Source: Candidatus Hydrogenedentes bacterium CG07_land_8_20_14_0_80_42_17 (GTDB lineage Bacteria > UBA8481). Taken from it: DNA of 12,788 nt. This document shows positions 6,928 through 12,788 of the stretch, piece after piece. The stretch spans positions 195-12,982 of the forward strand of contig PEWQ01000015.1 of assembly GCA_002780065.1 (NCBI GenBank). The letters are read 5' to 3'. The notes under the pieces were generated by a model. That model did not search any database. It was not told the DNA's origin and saw nothing but the letters and a program-made list of their open reading frames with translations. The first letter of the stretch is position 1; every line of letters begins with the position of its first letter. Position numbers and translations under genes: made by a program.

Positions 6928-7958
6928 AGTTCCACTCTTATGACTCCAATTTCATTAGTCGTCTCCCCTATCGCATTTGCCGTGTGGCCGGTTTCTTTCA
7001 GCCTAACTAATACTTCCTGATATCTTTCCTTCGATACGGAAAAAAGAAGGCCTCCGGAGGTTTGAGGGTCGAAAAGAATATCGCCGGCGAAAGTCGGAAG
7101 AGTCGACAGCCCATTCACCATCTTTTCTCTGAATTCACGATTGCGATAAGTCCCCGCCGGAATTAATCCTAATCTTGCATATTCGATTGCGCCATCGATT
7201 AGAGGTATCTCGCTGAAGTGAATCGTCAATCCCGCCGAAGAGCCGCATACCATCTCGGCTGCATGTCCGAGCAGTCCAAACCCCGTTACGTCGGTGCATG
7301 CAGACGCATTAGCCGACAACGCAATTTCTGAGGCAATTCGATTTAGTCTCGTCATCTCTTCAATGGATTTTTTTAAAGATGTATCCGAAGCCATTCCTGC
7401 TCGAAGCGCAGTATTAATCAAACCGGTGCCAAGCGGCTTTGACAAAATTAATATTTCATTTTGCTCAATCGTATTATTTCTCATAATTCTTTTCGGATTA
7501 ATAATTCCCGATATGGAAAACCCAAATTTTATTTCGTCATCTTCAATCGAATGTCCGCCGACCAACGCCACTCCTGCGTCAATCAGAGAAATCAATCCGC
7601 CTTCCATCACCTTCCGTAAAACTTCAATATTCATCTTCGATTGCGGAAAGAGAACCACTGATACCGCGGTTAGAGGCTTGCCGCCCATCGAATAGATATC
7701 AGAAAGCGCGTTTGCCGCTGCTATTTTTCCAAATGTTATAGGATCGTCCACAATTGGAGGAAAGAAATCAATCGTCTGAACAAGTGCTAGTTCATCGTTC
7801 AATCGAAATACTCCGGCGTCGTCCGATGCCGCATAACCAACAATGAGTTCAGGATAATTAGGTTGAACAAGACCGCATAATGCCTTATCCAAAAGCCCTG
7901 GGCCCAACTTAGCACCGCATCCTGAAAACTTTGTGTACTCGGTTAAACGTATATCCAT
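6924..7958 (-). CDS. selD: Selenide, water dikinase (selenophosphate synthetase)
   Basis: 344 residues. SelD uses ATP and selenide to make selenophosphate, the selenium donor for selenoproteins, selenouridine in tRNA, or the Mo-hydroxylase cofactor. The active-site loop reads FSGCGAKLGP with C14 and K17, equivalent to C17 and K20 of E. coli SelD; the nucleophile is an ordinary cysteine codon, not selenocysteine. Further family signatures are SDDAGVF, TIDFFPPIVDDP, AAANALSDIYSMGGKPLTA, GGHSIEDDEIKFGFS, TDVTGFGLLGH and FDPQTSGGLLF. A TTG six codons upstream is possible, but the ATG at 7958 is better because it comes 1 nt after the stop of the previous gene. Its position with yqeB, yqeC and yedF, with no selA or selB in view, points to the cofactor branch. 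Confidence 0.96.
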   Translation of the reverse strand: MDIRLTEYTKFSGCGAKLGPGLLDKALCGLVQPNYPELIVGYAASDDAGVFRLNDELALVQTIDFFPPIVDDPITFGKIAAANALSDIYSMGGKPLTAVSVVLFPQSKMNIEVLRKVMEGGLISLIDAGVALVGGHSIEDDEIKFGFSISGIINPKRIMRNNTIEQNEILILSKPLGTGLINTALRAGMASDTSLKKSIEEMTRLNRIASEIALSANASACTDVTGFGLLGHAAEMVCGSSAGLTIHFSEIPLIDGAIEYARLGLIPAGTYRNREFREKMVNGLSTLPTFAGDILFDPQTSGGLLFSVSKERYQEVLVRLKETGHTANAIGETTNEIGVIRVEL

Positions 7959-7959
7959 A

Positions 7960-9093
7960 TCAATTTTCTCTTTCAAATCTCTTTAGAATTTCGAATGCCG
8001 CACCGATCTCATCTTCATTCGTAAAATAACTAAAACTCATTCTGACCGTTCCTTCAGGAAAAGTTCCAATACATTTGTGAGCTCCCGGAGCGCAATGCAA
8101 TCCTCCTCTGACAGCTATTCCAGCGCTATCAAACGCCAAAACAATCTCATCAACCGGAATCTTTCTATGAATAAAAGAAACTATTCCGTGAGCAGAATCA
8201 AAATTTTTTATTTCAAGCTCGTTGATTCCGTGCAGTCCATCGAGAGCAAAGCCGGTCAGAATTTTAATACGTTTTTCAATTTCTGAAATATTTATCTTCA
8301 TAATAAAATCAAGAGCCGCTGACAATCCTGCTATGCCGGATAAATTCTGCGTACCCGATTCCATTTTGTCAGGCATGAATTCAGGCTGAGACTCTTCGCT
8401 CGACTTAGAGCCTGTTCCACCGAGGATCAGCGGTTCTATTTCTAACCCTTCTCTCACGTAAAGAAAGCCTGTTCCTGCAGGTCCCAGCAAGCCTTTATGT
8501 CCTGACGCCAAAATAAAATCAACGTTTGAAGCCGCATCTTTTAAATCCAGAGTTCCAACCGCCTGCGAAGCGTCAAGACAAAAAAGCGATCGATTCGAAT
8601 GAGTAAGTTCACTCATCTCGTGCCATGGAAAAACAGCTCCGGTCACGTTAGAAACCGCAGTAACTATCACAAGCGTCGGGTGCATCGAAACAGCACAGCG
8701 AAAATCATCGAGGCTCGGTCGGCAGTACTGGTCGCATTTGAAACGTATAATCTCTATATTTTTTTTTCGATTCAAAAAGTTTAATGGTCTCATAACAGAA
8801 TTGTGTTCGCACTGTGAGACAAGAACTTTCCCGCCGTTTTCCATGACACTGCGAATGACAGTATTCAAAGCCATTGTCGCTCCAGAAGTAAATACAATTC
8901 TTGAAGAGTCTGTTGCGCCTATCAGGTTTGAAAGTTTTTCGCGAGTCTCAAAAAGAATTCGGTCGTTGTCAAGAGTGCCTGAATGCGATGAGCGGGAAGA
9001 ATTTCCTGCACAATTTTCGATATGTCTTTTTACAGCCTCTGCCACGCCAGGTGCCTTTGGAAATGAAGTTGAAGCATTATCAAGATAAATCAT
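7960..9093 (-). CDS. Cysteine desulfurase family protein (class V aminotransferase fold)
   Basis: 377 residues. This PLP enzyme is expected to take sulfur from cysteine or selenium from selenocysteine, forming an enzyme-bound persulfide or selenide. Visible are the N-terminal YLDNASTSFPK, GAT at about 71-73, the PLP-stacking His in SQCEHNSVM (H97), LDASQAVG (D174 and Q177), the Schiff-base Lys in ASGHKGLLGP (K200), and the mobile-loop cysteine in RGGLHCAPGAHK (C334). The GLHCAP loop and the neighbours match the branch known from selenium-hydroxylase clusters (the Enterococcus EF2568-like group) rather than housekeeping IscS. It probably feeds SelD, which starts 1 nt downstream. Its ATG shares ATGA with the yqeC stop. 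Sulfur or selenium preference cannot be read from sequence. Confidence 0.92.
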   Translation of the reverse strand: MIYLDNASTSFPKAPGVAEAVKRHIENCAGNSSRSSHSGTLDNDRILFETREKLSNLIGATDSSRIVFTSGATMALNTVIRSVMENGGKVLVSQCEHNSVMRPLNFLNRKKNIEIIRFKCDQYCRPSLDDFRCAVSMHPTLVIVTAVSNVTGAVFPWHEMSELTHSNRSLFCLDASQAVGTLDLKDAASNVDFILASGHKGLLGPAGTGFLYVREGLEIEPLILGGTGSKSSEESQPEFMPDKMESGTQNLSGIAGLSAALDFIMKINISEIEKRIKILTGFALDGLHGINELEIKNFDSAHGIVSFIHRKIPVDEIVLAFDSAGIAVRGGLHCAPGAHKCIGTFPEGTVRMSFSYFTNEDEIGAAFEILKRFEREN

Positions 9094-9863
9094 CGAAGAA
9101 TCTCTTCGAAATATTCGGAGTGAATATCCCCGATGCCTACTCTGGATATTTCAGAATGTTTTAGGAGTAAAGCCGCAAGCTTTAGAGCATTATCCTTTCT
9201 TTCATCGGAAGAGACTTTGTTTATAAAAACTATTCGCTCTGATTTTAAAGAAATCTTGTTCGGCTTGAAATAGAATTCCGTAATCAATTCTGCAACATGC
9301 TCAATTTCTATTCTCGAATTTATTTGATGCCATAAAGTTTCGGCAAAAAGTTTGCTTCTGTGGAAAATATCTTCTGATAAAGGCGCGCCCAAAACTTCAG
9401 CTCCAACAACCGCAATCACTCGTTCTGCTTCGGCATCTACTACAGGATCAGAATCAACATGAAACTTCAACGGTCTGCCTGCGGCGCCGTCGGCTTCAAC
9501 TAAAAAAACATCCGCAGAATTTTGCTTCCATAAGCCTCTAAAATATTCTGGAGCATGACCTACCAGCTTTCCCTTTTGTTTATCGTTTTTAAACGCGAGC
9601 GTCACAATTCCATATTTATTCGCCAATGCTCGGACGTTAGACGCCTCAGGAGAGCCAATATGAAGATGTTGAGTTTCTTTTGACGATGGAACTAAAATAT
9701 GAGTCGTCGTGCCGGTCACAACTTTTTTTCCGTTTCTGAATAAAATATCCGCGAGTTTGTAAATAAGAGTTGTCTTTCCTCCGCCGCCAATAAAAAAAAT
9801 AAATCCTGTTCCATTAATGAAAAATTTTGAAAGAGGCCTTTCGAAATGAGCGTTATCGTTCAT
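9090..9863 (-). CDS. yqeC: YqeC, selenium-dependent hydroxylase accessory protein
   Basis: 257 residues. A P-loop FFIGGGGKTTLIYKLA (Walker A at about 26-32) is followed by TGTTTHI and a conserved acidic motif FLVEADGAAGRPLK (E123 and D125), the signature of the YqeC family. These proteins occur with selenium-dependent molybdenum hydroxylases and are assumed to act in nucleotide-dependent maturation of their cofactor; the exact step is unknown. The start ATG abuts the TAA of yqeB directly, with an AGG ribosome site inside the end of yqeB, and the stop overlaps the next ATG (ATGA). Length and motifs are intact. Confidence 0.92.
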   Translation of the reverse strand: MNDNAHFERPLSKFFINGTGFIFFIGGGGKTTLIYKLADILFRNGKKVVTGTTTHILVPSSKETQHLHIGSPEASNVRALANKYGIVTLAFKNDKQKGKLVGHAPEYFRGLWKQNSADVFLVEADGAAGRPLKFHVDSDPVVDAEAERVIAVVGAEVLGAPLSEDIFHRSKLFAETLWHQINSRIEIEHVAELITEFYFKPNKISLKSERIVFINKVSSDERKDNALKLAALLLKHSEISRVGIGDIHSEYFEEILR

Positions 9864-10652
9864 TTAAAGCCTCCCACTTTTGTTCGACAAAATCGCTTCC
9901 AAAACTCCACCGCTTATCGTTCTTGTTTTATCCGATAGAGTAAAGCAATACGAAGGCTCTAGCCTTGGATCAATGTCTCCTAATTTAGTGTTTTGACTAA
10001 CATTAATTCCATCATGCAAAAGTCCTCTGACCACTCCTTTCAGAAGAGAACTTATCTCGCGTTCTCCAACTCTGCAAACAGCGTCACCCTTTTCGACAGC
10101 ATCGCCGATATTTCGAAGCGACTTAAATATGCCGTCGCACGGAGCTCTTAAAATTCTGTATTCGGATTCTCCTCTGATAGATCCCGGAGTTCCAGTATCC
10201 GGTTCAGCTTCTCCGTTAAAAATTATCTTTCCAAGATTGTGGCCTCTATTGGTTTCAATCACCACATCGCAATGTATTCCCGCAGTAAACCCTGGCCCAA
10301 GTCCTATCACAAAAGAAGCATCGCCCTTTCTCGTTTCGATATCGCGCTTTTTTAATCTAGCATCAATAAGAATGGACGGTTTTAAAATTCGCAGCGAGTT
10401 CAAATTCGGATCAATAATCACGTTTACTACGTTCCAATCGAGTGCATCAATCGAATCGATTTTCTTGCCAATCACACCTTCAACTTCGGCTATTCCTCCA
10501 AATATTGCGGAAGAAAACGATACCATCCGTCTGACGCACAAAGGCATTTCAAGCTCAGTCATTAATATTCTGAAGCCGGCTTTAAATAGTCTATGAGCAG
10601 TTCCCGAAGCATGTTCTCCTGCTCCGCGTATAAGCACAATTTCATTCATCAT
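9864..10652 (-). CDS. yqeB: YqeB, selenium-dependent molybdenum cofactor biosynthesis protein
   Basis: 262 residues from the ATG at 10652; an ATG at 10649 and a TTG at 10661 are alternatives. The N-terminus has a dinucleotide-binding-like strand and loop IVLIRGAGEHASGTAHRL, as in XdhC-related proteins. It continues with DARLKKRD, FVIGLGPGFTAGIHCDVVIETNRGH and a C-terminal biotinyl-like part (APCDGIFKSLRNIGDAVEKG, then GVVRGLLHDG). This set of motifs defines the YqeB family of the Mo/Se hydroxylase system, thought to modify or deliver the selenium-containing molybdenum cofactor. It is the first gene of the tightly packed block and is preceded by an 80-bp gap with a probable operator and promoter. 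Confidence 0.93.
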   Translation of the reverse strand: MMNEIVLIRGAGEHASGTAHRLFKAGFRILMTELEMPLCVRRMVSFSSAIFGGIAEVEGVIGKKIDSIDALDWNVVNVIIDPNLNSLRILKPSILIDARLKKRDIETRKGDASFVIGLGPGFTAGIHCDVVIETNRGHNLGKIIFNGEAEPDTGTPGSIRGESEYRILRAPCDGIFKSLRNIGDAVEKGDAVCRVGEREISSLLKGVVRGLLHDGINVSQNTKLGDIDPRLEPSYCFTLSDKTRTISGGVLEAILSNKSGRL

Positions 10653-10681
10653 CTCAACCAAGCCCGTAACGTTTCACAAAT

Positions 10682-10707
10682 TCGATATTCGTATATGAGT
10701 ATATCGA
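10682..10707. promoter_or_regulatory. ModE-like operator overlapping the yqeB promoter
   Basis: A 26-bp inverted repeat has perfect 7-bp outer arms TCGATAT and ATATCGA, separated by 12 nt. In total 10 of 13 base pairs are symmetric. The CGA/TAT arms resemble the TATA-rich ModE boxes known from other bacteria, as I recall them. On the minus strand it covers TATACT (10698-10703), a good -10 hexamer, and ends 29 nt before the yqeB ATG, so binding there should affect transcription of yqeB and the genes after it. The -35 match is poor. The regulator gene lies immediately upstream. Confidence 0.55.
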
Positions 10708-10732
10708 GAAAAAATATCTTAAGAAACTGAAT

Positions 10733-11077
10733 TCACCGTTTAAAATATGCTAATAAACTTTTTTCTGATTTTTTAACAAATGAAATGCAATTTTTTCGAG
10801 TCGAAATAAATGTCTTCAGCAGGCGTTTCGCATCCGGAGTCAATATCGCGGATCCCTTCTTTCTTCCGCCTTTTTCGCAATGCAATGCCTTTTTGCCTAA
10901 CGCGCGCTCAAAATTTCTTATTATTTTCCATGCCTTGGAATAAGCCATATTCATGCTGCGCGCCGCTGAAGCGATTGTTCCTGTCTCTTCAACCAGCATG
11001 AGCAATTCGGCAATGCCGTCACCGAAAACTCTTCTTCCTTTTGAATCTATTATTCTAACCGACACTTTTAAATGCAT
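10733..11077 (-). CDS. ModE-type DNA-binding regulator lacking molybdate-sensing domains
   Basis: 114 residues. It matches the N-terminal winged helix-turn-helix of ModE: the opening strand VSVRIIDSKGRRVFGDGIAELLMLVEETG, the helix-turn-helix TIASAARSMNMAYSKAWKIIRNFE (about 34-57), and a wing with GGRKKGSAILT (about 70-80). Full ModE is about 260 residues with two C-terminal molybdate-binding (MOP) domains; none is present, and the protein ends in a lysine-rich helix. Short forms like this are widespread, and their signal is often unknown. It is the first gene of the minus-strand set, 80 bp from yqeB. The gap holds an inverted repeat fitting such a protein, so it probably controls yqeB to yedF and perhaps the divergent deaminase. 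No good Shine-Dalgarno sequence precedes its ATG. Confidence 0.88.
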   Translation of the reverse strand: MHLKVSVRIIDSKGRRVFGDGIAELLMLVEETGTIASAARSMNMAYSKAWKIIRNFERALGKKALHCEKGGRKKGSAILTPDAKRLLKTFISTRKNCISFVKKSEKSLLAYFKR

Positions 11078-11162
11078 ATAATAATTTTACTTCAATATTA
11101 ATCGAGAAGCATTTGATTTTTCGAAAAGTTTATTTATTCTTTTGTTATTCACGGAGGTAATG
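11078..11162. promoter_or_regulatory. Divergent promoter region between regulator and deaminase
   Basis: 85 bp, AT-rich. On the plus strand TTGATT (11113-11118) and TATTCT (11135-11140) with 16-nt spacing could drive the deaminase. A 10-bp perfect palindrome TTTTCGAAAA (11118-11127) lies between these hexamers and could be an operator. A minus-strand promoter for the regulator is not clear; TAATAT about 17 nt before its ATG is a weak candidate. Confidence 0.35.
11153..11157 (+). promoter_or_regulatory. Strong ribosome binding site of the deaminase
   Basis: GGAGG lies 5 nt before the ATG at 11163 and only 2 nt before the ATG at 11160. This makes 11163 the better start, and excludes the TTG at 11142, which lies upstream of the site. 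Confidence 0.8.
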
Positions 11163-12539
11163 ATGTCAAAAGTTCTCATAAAAAACATTAAGTATCTACT
11201 AACCATGTCTGACGGCGTGGAAAATAATCTGCAAGGCGCTTCGATTTTAATTGAAGGTCCGGAAATTAAAAAAATTTACATGCGAAACGATGAGCTTCCT
11301 GAATCTCCAGACGTTGCTGTGATTGACGCAGATCATCATCTCGTAATGCCAGGGCTCGTCAACTGCCATCATCATTTCTACCAGACTTTGACTCGAAACC
11401 TTCCGGGATGCGCAGACGCAAAACTGTTTGACTGGCTTCTTTACCTTTACGACATCTGGGCTGAAATGACTCCGGAGGATATTCATGACGCGTCGGCGAT
11501 AGCTGCGGCGGAATTGATTCTTTCAGGTTGCACAACTGCGCTAGATCATTTCTATGTTTTTCCACGCGGAGACAATTCGTGTTTCGACGCTGAAGTTGAA
11601 GGCGTGCGGCAAACCGGGCTTCGGCTTCATCTCACTCGAGGTTCCATGAGCCGTTCAAAGAAAGACGGCGGGCTTCCGCCCGATTCTGTCGTGCAGACTG
11701 ACAAGGAGATCATGAACCATACTGAAGAAATGGTATCAAAATATCACGATGCAGATCGATTCGGAATGTTGCGCGTAGTTCCTGCTCCATGTTCGCCGTT
11801 CTCGGTCTCAACTGAAATTATGCGCGAAACTGCGGAATTCGCCAAAGCTAATGACTTGACAATTCATACTCATCTTGCGGAAACAGAAGACGAAGAGGAT
11901 TTTTGCGTTAAAATGTTCGGCAAGCGGCCGGTAGATTACATCGAGAGCGTTGGTTGGCTGACCGAAGGAGCGATATTCGCTCATTCGGTTTGGGTTAATT
12001 CGGCAGAGATTAAAAGATACGCAAAACACAAATGCGGTATAGCTCATTGTCCGTCTTCAAATATGCGGCTCGGATCCGGTATCGCTCCGATTGTCGAGAT
12101 GCTTAAGGAAGGAGTTCGAGTCGGACTTGGAGTTGACGGGTCCGCGTCTAACGACTCTTCGCACATGATTCAAGAGATGAGACAATGCATGCTGCTTCAG
12201 AGGGTTAAATACGGAGCAGACGCTTTGAGCGTCAGAGATACAATTCGAATCGCAACAAAAGGCGGAGCTGAAGTTTTGCGGCGCGACGATATCGGAGAAA
12301 TAAGGCCGGGATTCGCCGCAGATTTAATCGGAGTTGACCTCAACAAAATCTGGTATGCCGGAGCTCAAAGCGATCCCCCCGGCGCATTAGCATTATGCCA
12401 CACAGACACGATCGACTTTTCCGTTATCAACGGTAAGGTCGTTGCGCTAAATGGAAAATTGACCGGACTTGATCTCTCAGCCTTAATTAAACGCCACAAT
12501 AAAAATGCAGAGGCTCTTTACAAACGCGCGAGAAAGTAA
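11163..12539 (+). CDS. 8-oxoguanine deaminase-like amidohydrolase
   Basis: 458 residues, amidohydrolase superfamily (cytosine deaminase/TrzN branch). The family reaction is hydrolytic deamination of 8-oxoguanine to urate and ammonia. Metal and catalytic residues: HxH in NCHHHFYQTLTR (H69 and H71), HTHLAE (H237 and E240), AHSVW (H274) and VDGSASND (D325). Stretches such as LTRGSMSRSKKDGGLPPDSV, APCSPFSVSTEIMRETA, DEEDFCVKMFGKRPVDY and AHCPSSNMRLGSGIAPI match, from memory, the characterised Pseudomonas 8-oxoguanine deaminase closely; guanine deaminase, SsnA and atrazine-type hydrolases fit less well. Divergent from the ModE-like gene and the Mo/Se maturation operon, it suggests a purine-degrading pathway shared with a molybdenum hydroxylase encoded elsewhere. 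Substrate assignment by motif similarity is good but not proof. Confidence 0.88.
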   Translation: MSKVLIKNIKYLLTMSDGVENNLQGASILIEGPEIKKIYMRNDELPESPDVAVIDADHHLVMPGLVNCHHHFYQTLTRNLPGCADAKLFDWLLYLYDIWAEMTPEDIHDASAIAAAELILSGCTTALDHFYVFPRGDNSCFDAEVEGVRQTGLRLHLTRGSMSRSKKDGGLPPDSVVQTDKEIMNHTEEMVSKYHDADRFGMLRVVPAPCSPFSVSTEIMRETAEFAKANDLTIHTHLAETEDEEDFCVKMFGKRPVDYIESVGWLTEGAIFAHSVWVNSAEIKRYAKHKCGIAHCPSSNMRLGSGIAPIVEMLKEGVRVGLGVDGSASNDSSHMIQEMRQCMLLQRVKYGADALSVRDTIRIATKGGAEVLRRDDIGEIRPGFAADLIGVDLNKIWYAGAQSDPPGALALCHTDTIDFSVINGKVVALNGKLTGLDLSALIKRHNKNAEALYKRARK

Positions 12540-12579
12540 TCAAAAAACTTCTAGCTGGGCTCGCGCAAGTCGCATTTTT

Positions 12580-12650
12580 AAACCACAAAGATGCAGAGAC
12601 ACGGAGATCTTTTAAATAATTTTTTATTTTATCTTTTTTTCCTTGTCTCC
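12580..12650. repeat. Degenerate palindromic element with CCACAAAG end
   Basis: It begins AAACCACAAAGATGCAGAGA and continues CACGGAG. A mismatched inverted arm follows after 36 AT-rich nt: AGACACGG (12597-12604) against CCTTGTCT (12641-12648), 7 of 8 pairs. CCACAAAG...CACGGAG palindromes are a familiar class of dispersed non-coding repeat in many environmental bacterial genomes; the outermost part of the right arm is decayed here. It abuts repeat copy B. Confidence 0.55.
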
Positions 12651-12660
12651 AGCCTATCTT

Positions 12661-12731
12661 CCAAAGAACGTGTGAAATAATTGCAAAATGCAAATTGGAA
12701 AAATAAAATTTTCAATTTGCACTTTCCAATT
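12661..12731 (+). repeat. Dispersed repeat, copy B (direct repeat of 5957-6027)
   Basis: 71 bp with 68 bases identical to copy A, same orientation, 6704 bp away. In this copy the inner hairpin is complete: TGCAAATTG and AAAA pair with TTTTCAATTTGCA with one bulged G (13 pairs). The three differences from copy A include a change that mismatches the arm there, so B may be closer to the intact form. It continues into tandem units. Confidence 0.85.
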
Positions 12732-12788
12732 ACCAATTTGCACTTTCCAATTTCCAATTTGCACTTTCCAATTTTCAATTTGCACTTT
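12710..12788 (+). repeat. 21-bp tandem repeat array, continues beyond window
   Basis: Three full units (12710-12730, 12731-12751 and 12752-12772) and 16 bases of a fourth, all of the form TNNCAATTTGCACTTTCCAAT. They differ only at the second and third base (TT, AC, TC, then TT). Copy A has just one such unit. The period is exact, with no spacers. Confidence 0.85.

Larger units (their letters stand above)
12540..12788. other. Non-coding repeat region after the deaminase gene
   Basis: 249 bp to the window edge with no gene. It starts with a short stretch without a good terminator (GCGCAAGTCGC before TTTTT pairs poorly). It then holds a degenerate palindromic element (12580-12650), repeat copy B (12661-12731) and 21-bp tandem units (12710-12788). 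Confidence 0.75.

Noticed and set aside
7294-7695. 133-codon plus-strand open frame
   Set aside because: Antisense shadow of selD, which has all family motifs in the other strand.
7911-7920. Selenocysteine at the SelD active site
   Set aside because: The codon for residue 14 is a normal cysteine codon (TGC), not TGA, so no recoding is needed; no SECIS search is warranted.
8738-9164. Two plus-strand open frames of 87-116 codons
   Set aside because: Both are antisense to the desulfurase-family gene; low-complexity translations without recognisable features.
10129-10596. 155-codon plus-strand open frame
   Set aside because: It lies entirely antisense to yqeB, whose protein motifs are clear; its translation shows no domain and it has no ribosome site.
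10708-10732. Intrinsic terminator after the modE-like gene
   Set aside because: There is a T-run on the minus strand but no GC-rich stem before it; CTTAAG alone is too short.
12487-12693. 68-codon minus-strand open frame
   Set aside because: It spans the end of the deaminase gene and two non-coding repeats; no ribosome site and composition driven by the repeats.
12710-12788. CRISPR-like array at the window end
   Set aside because: The 21-bp units are contiguous with no variable spacers, and no cas gene is present; it is a simple tandem repeat.

Overview
The window reads as chromosomal DNA from a bacterium with moderately low GC (around 40% by eye). It shows tight, translationally coupled operons, a tRNA gene without an encoded CCA end, and a large O-antigen-ligase-type membrane protein, so a diderm, probably anaerobic bacterium from a poorly sampled lineage is likely. 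I cannot assign a phylum. Long AATTGG/CCAATT-rich intergenic repeats and CCACAAAG-type palindromes also occur in many environmental genomes; that is a general recollection, not a search result.

Positions 1-5160 are a housekeeping and cell-envelope region. An O-antigen ligase/polymerase-like protein with a TPR tail (555-3038, minus) is followed by a membrane-anchored protein that runs off the window (1-549, minus). Divergent from them, endonuclease IV (3105-3953) and an MFS transporter (3946-5160) overlap by 8 bp. The two divergent genes each have a perfect TATAAT box so close to the start codon that leaderless or nearly leaderless messages are predicted.

Positions 5161-6083 are a junction region: a HicBA toxin-antitoxin pair (5185-5591, minus), tRNA-Val(GAC) (5785-5858) and one copy of a dispersed repeat (5957-6027).

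Positions 6084-11077 (all minus) form a compact seven-gene set. In transcription order it is a ModE-type DNA-binding regulator, yqeB, yqeC, a cysteine-desulfurase-family enzyme, selD, a DUF3343 protein and yedF. This is the known selenium-cofactor maturation set for selenium-dependent molybdenum hydroxylases. Every junction from yqeB to yedF is an overlap, an abutment or a 1-nt gap. An inverted repeat resembling ModE operators lies between the modE-like gene and yqeB and covers a likely -10 element. The hydroxylase itself, selA, selB and tRNA-Sec are not in the window.

Positions 11163-12539 (plus), divergent from the regulator, encode a close relative of 8-oxoguanine deaminase. This points to purine catabolism as the use of the predicted Mo/Se hydroxylase: 8-oxoguanine deamination gives urate, and xanthine-dehydrogenase-type enzymes act on neighbouring purines.

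The window ends in non-coding repeats (12540-12788): a degenerate palindromic element, then a second direct copy of the 5957-6027 repeat (68 of 71 bases identical) that extends into 21-bp tandem units and leaves the window. The two direct copies bracket the whole Mo/Se-purine module, which makes it a candidate cassette. The individual protein families are known; the less familiar parts are the architecture (regulator plus operator plus flanking repeats) and the repeats themselves.
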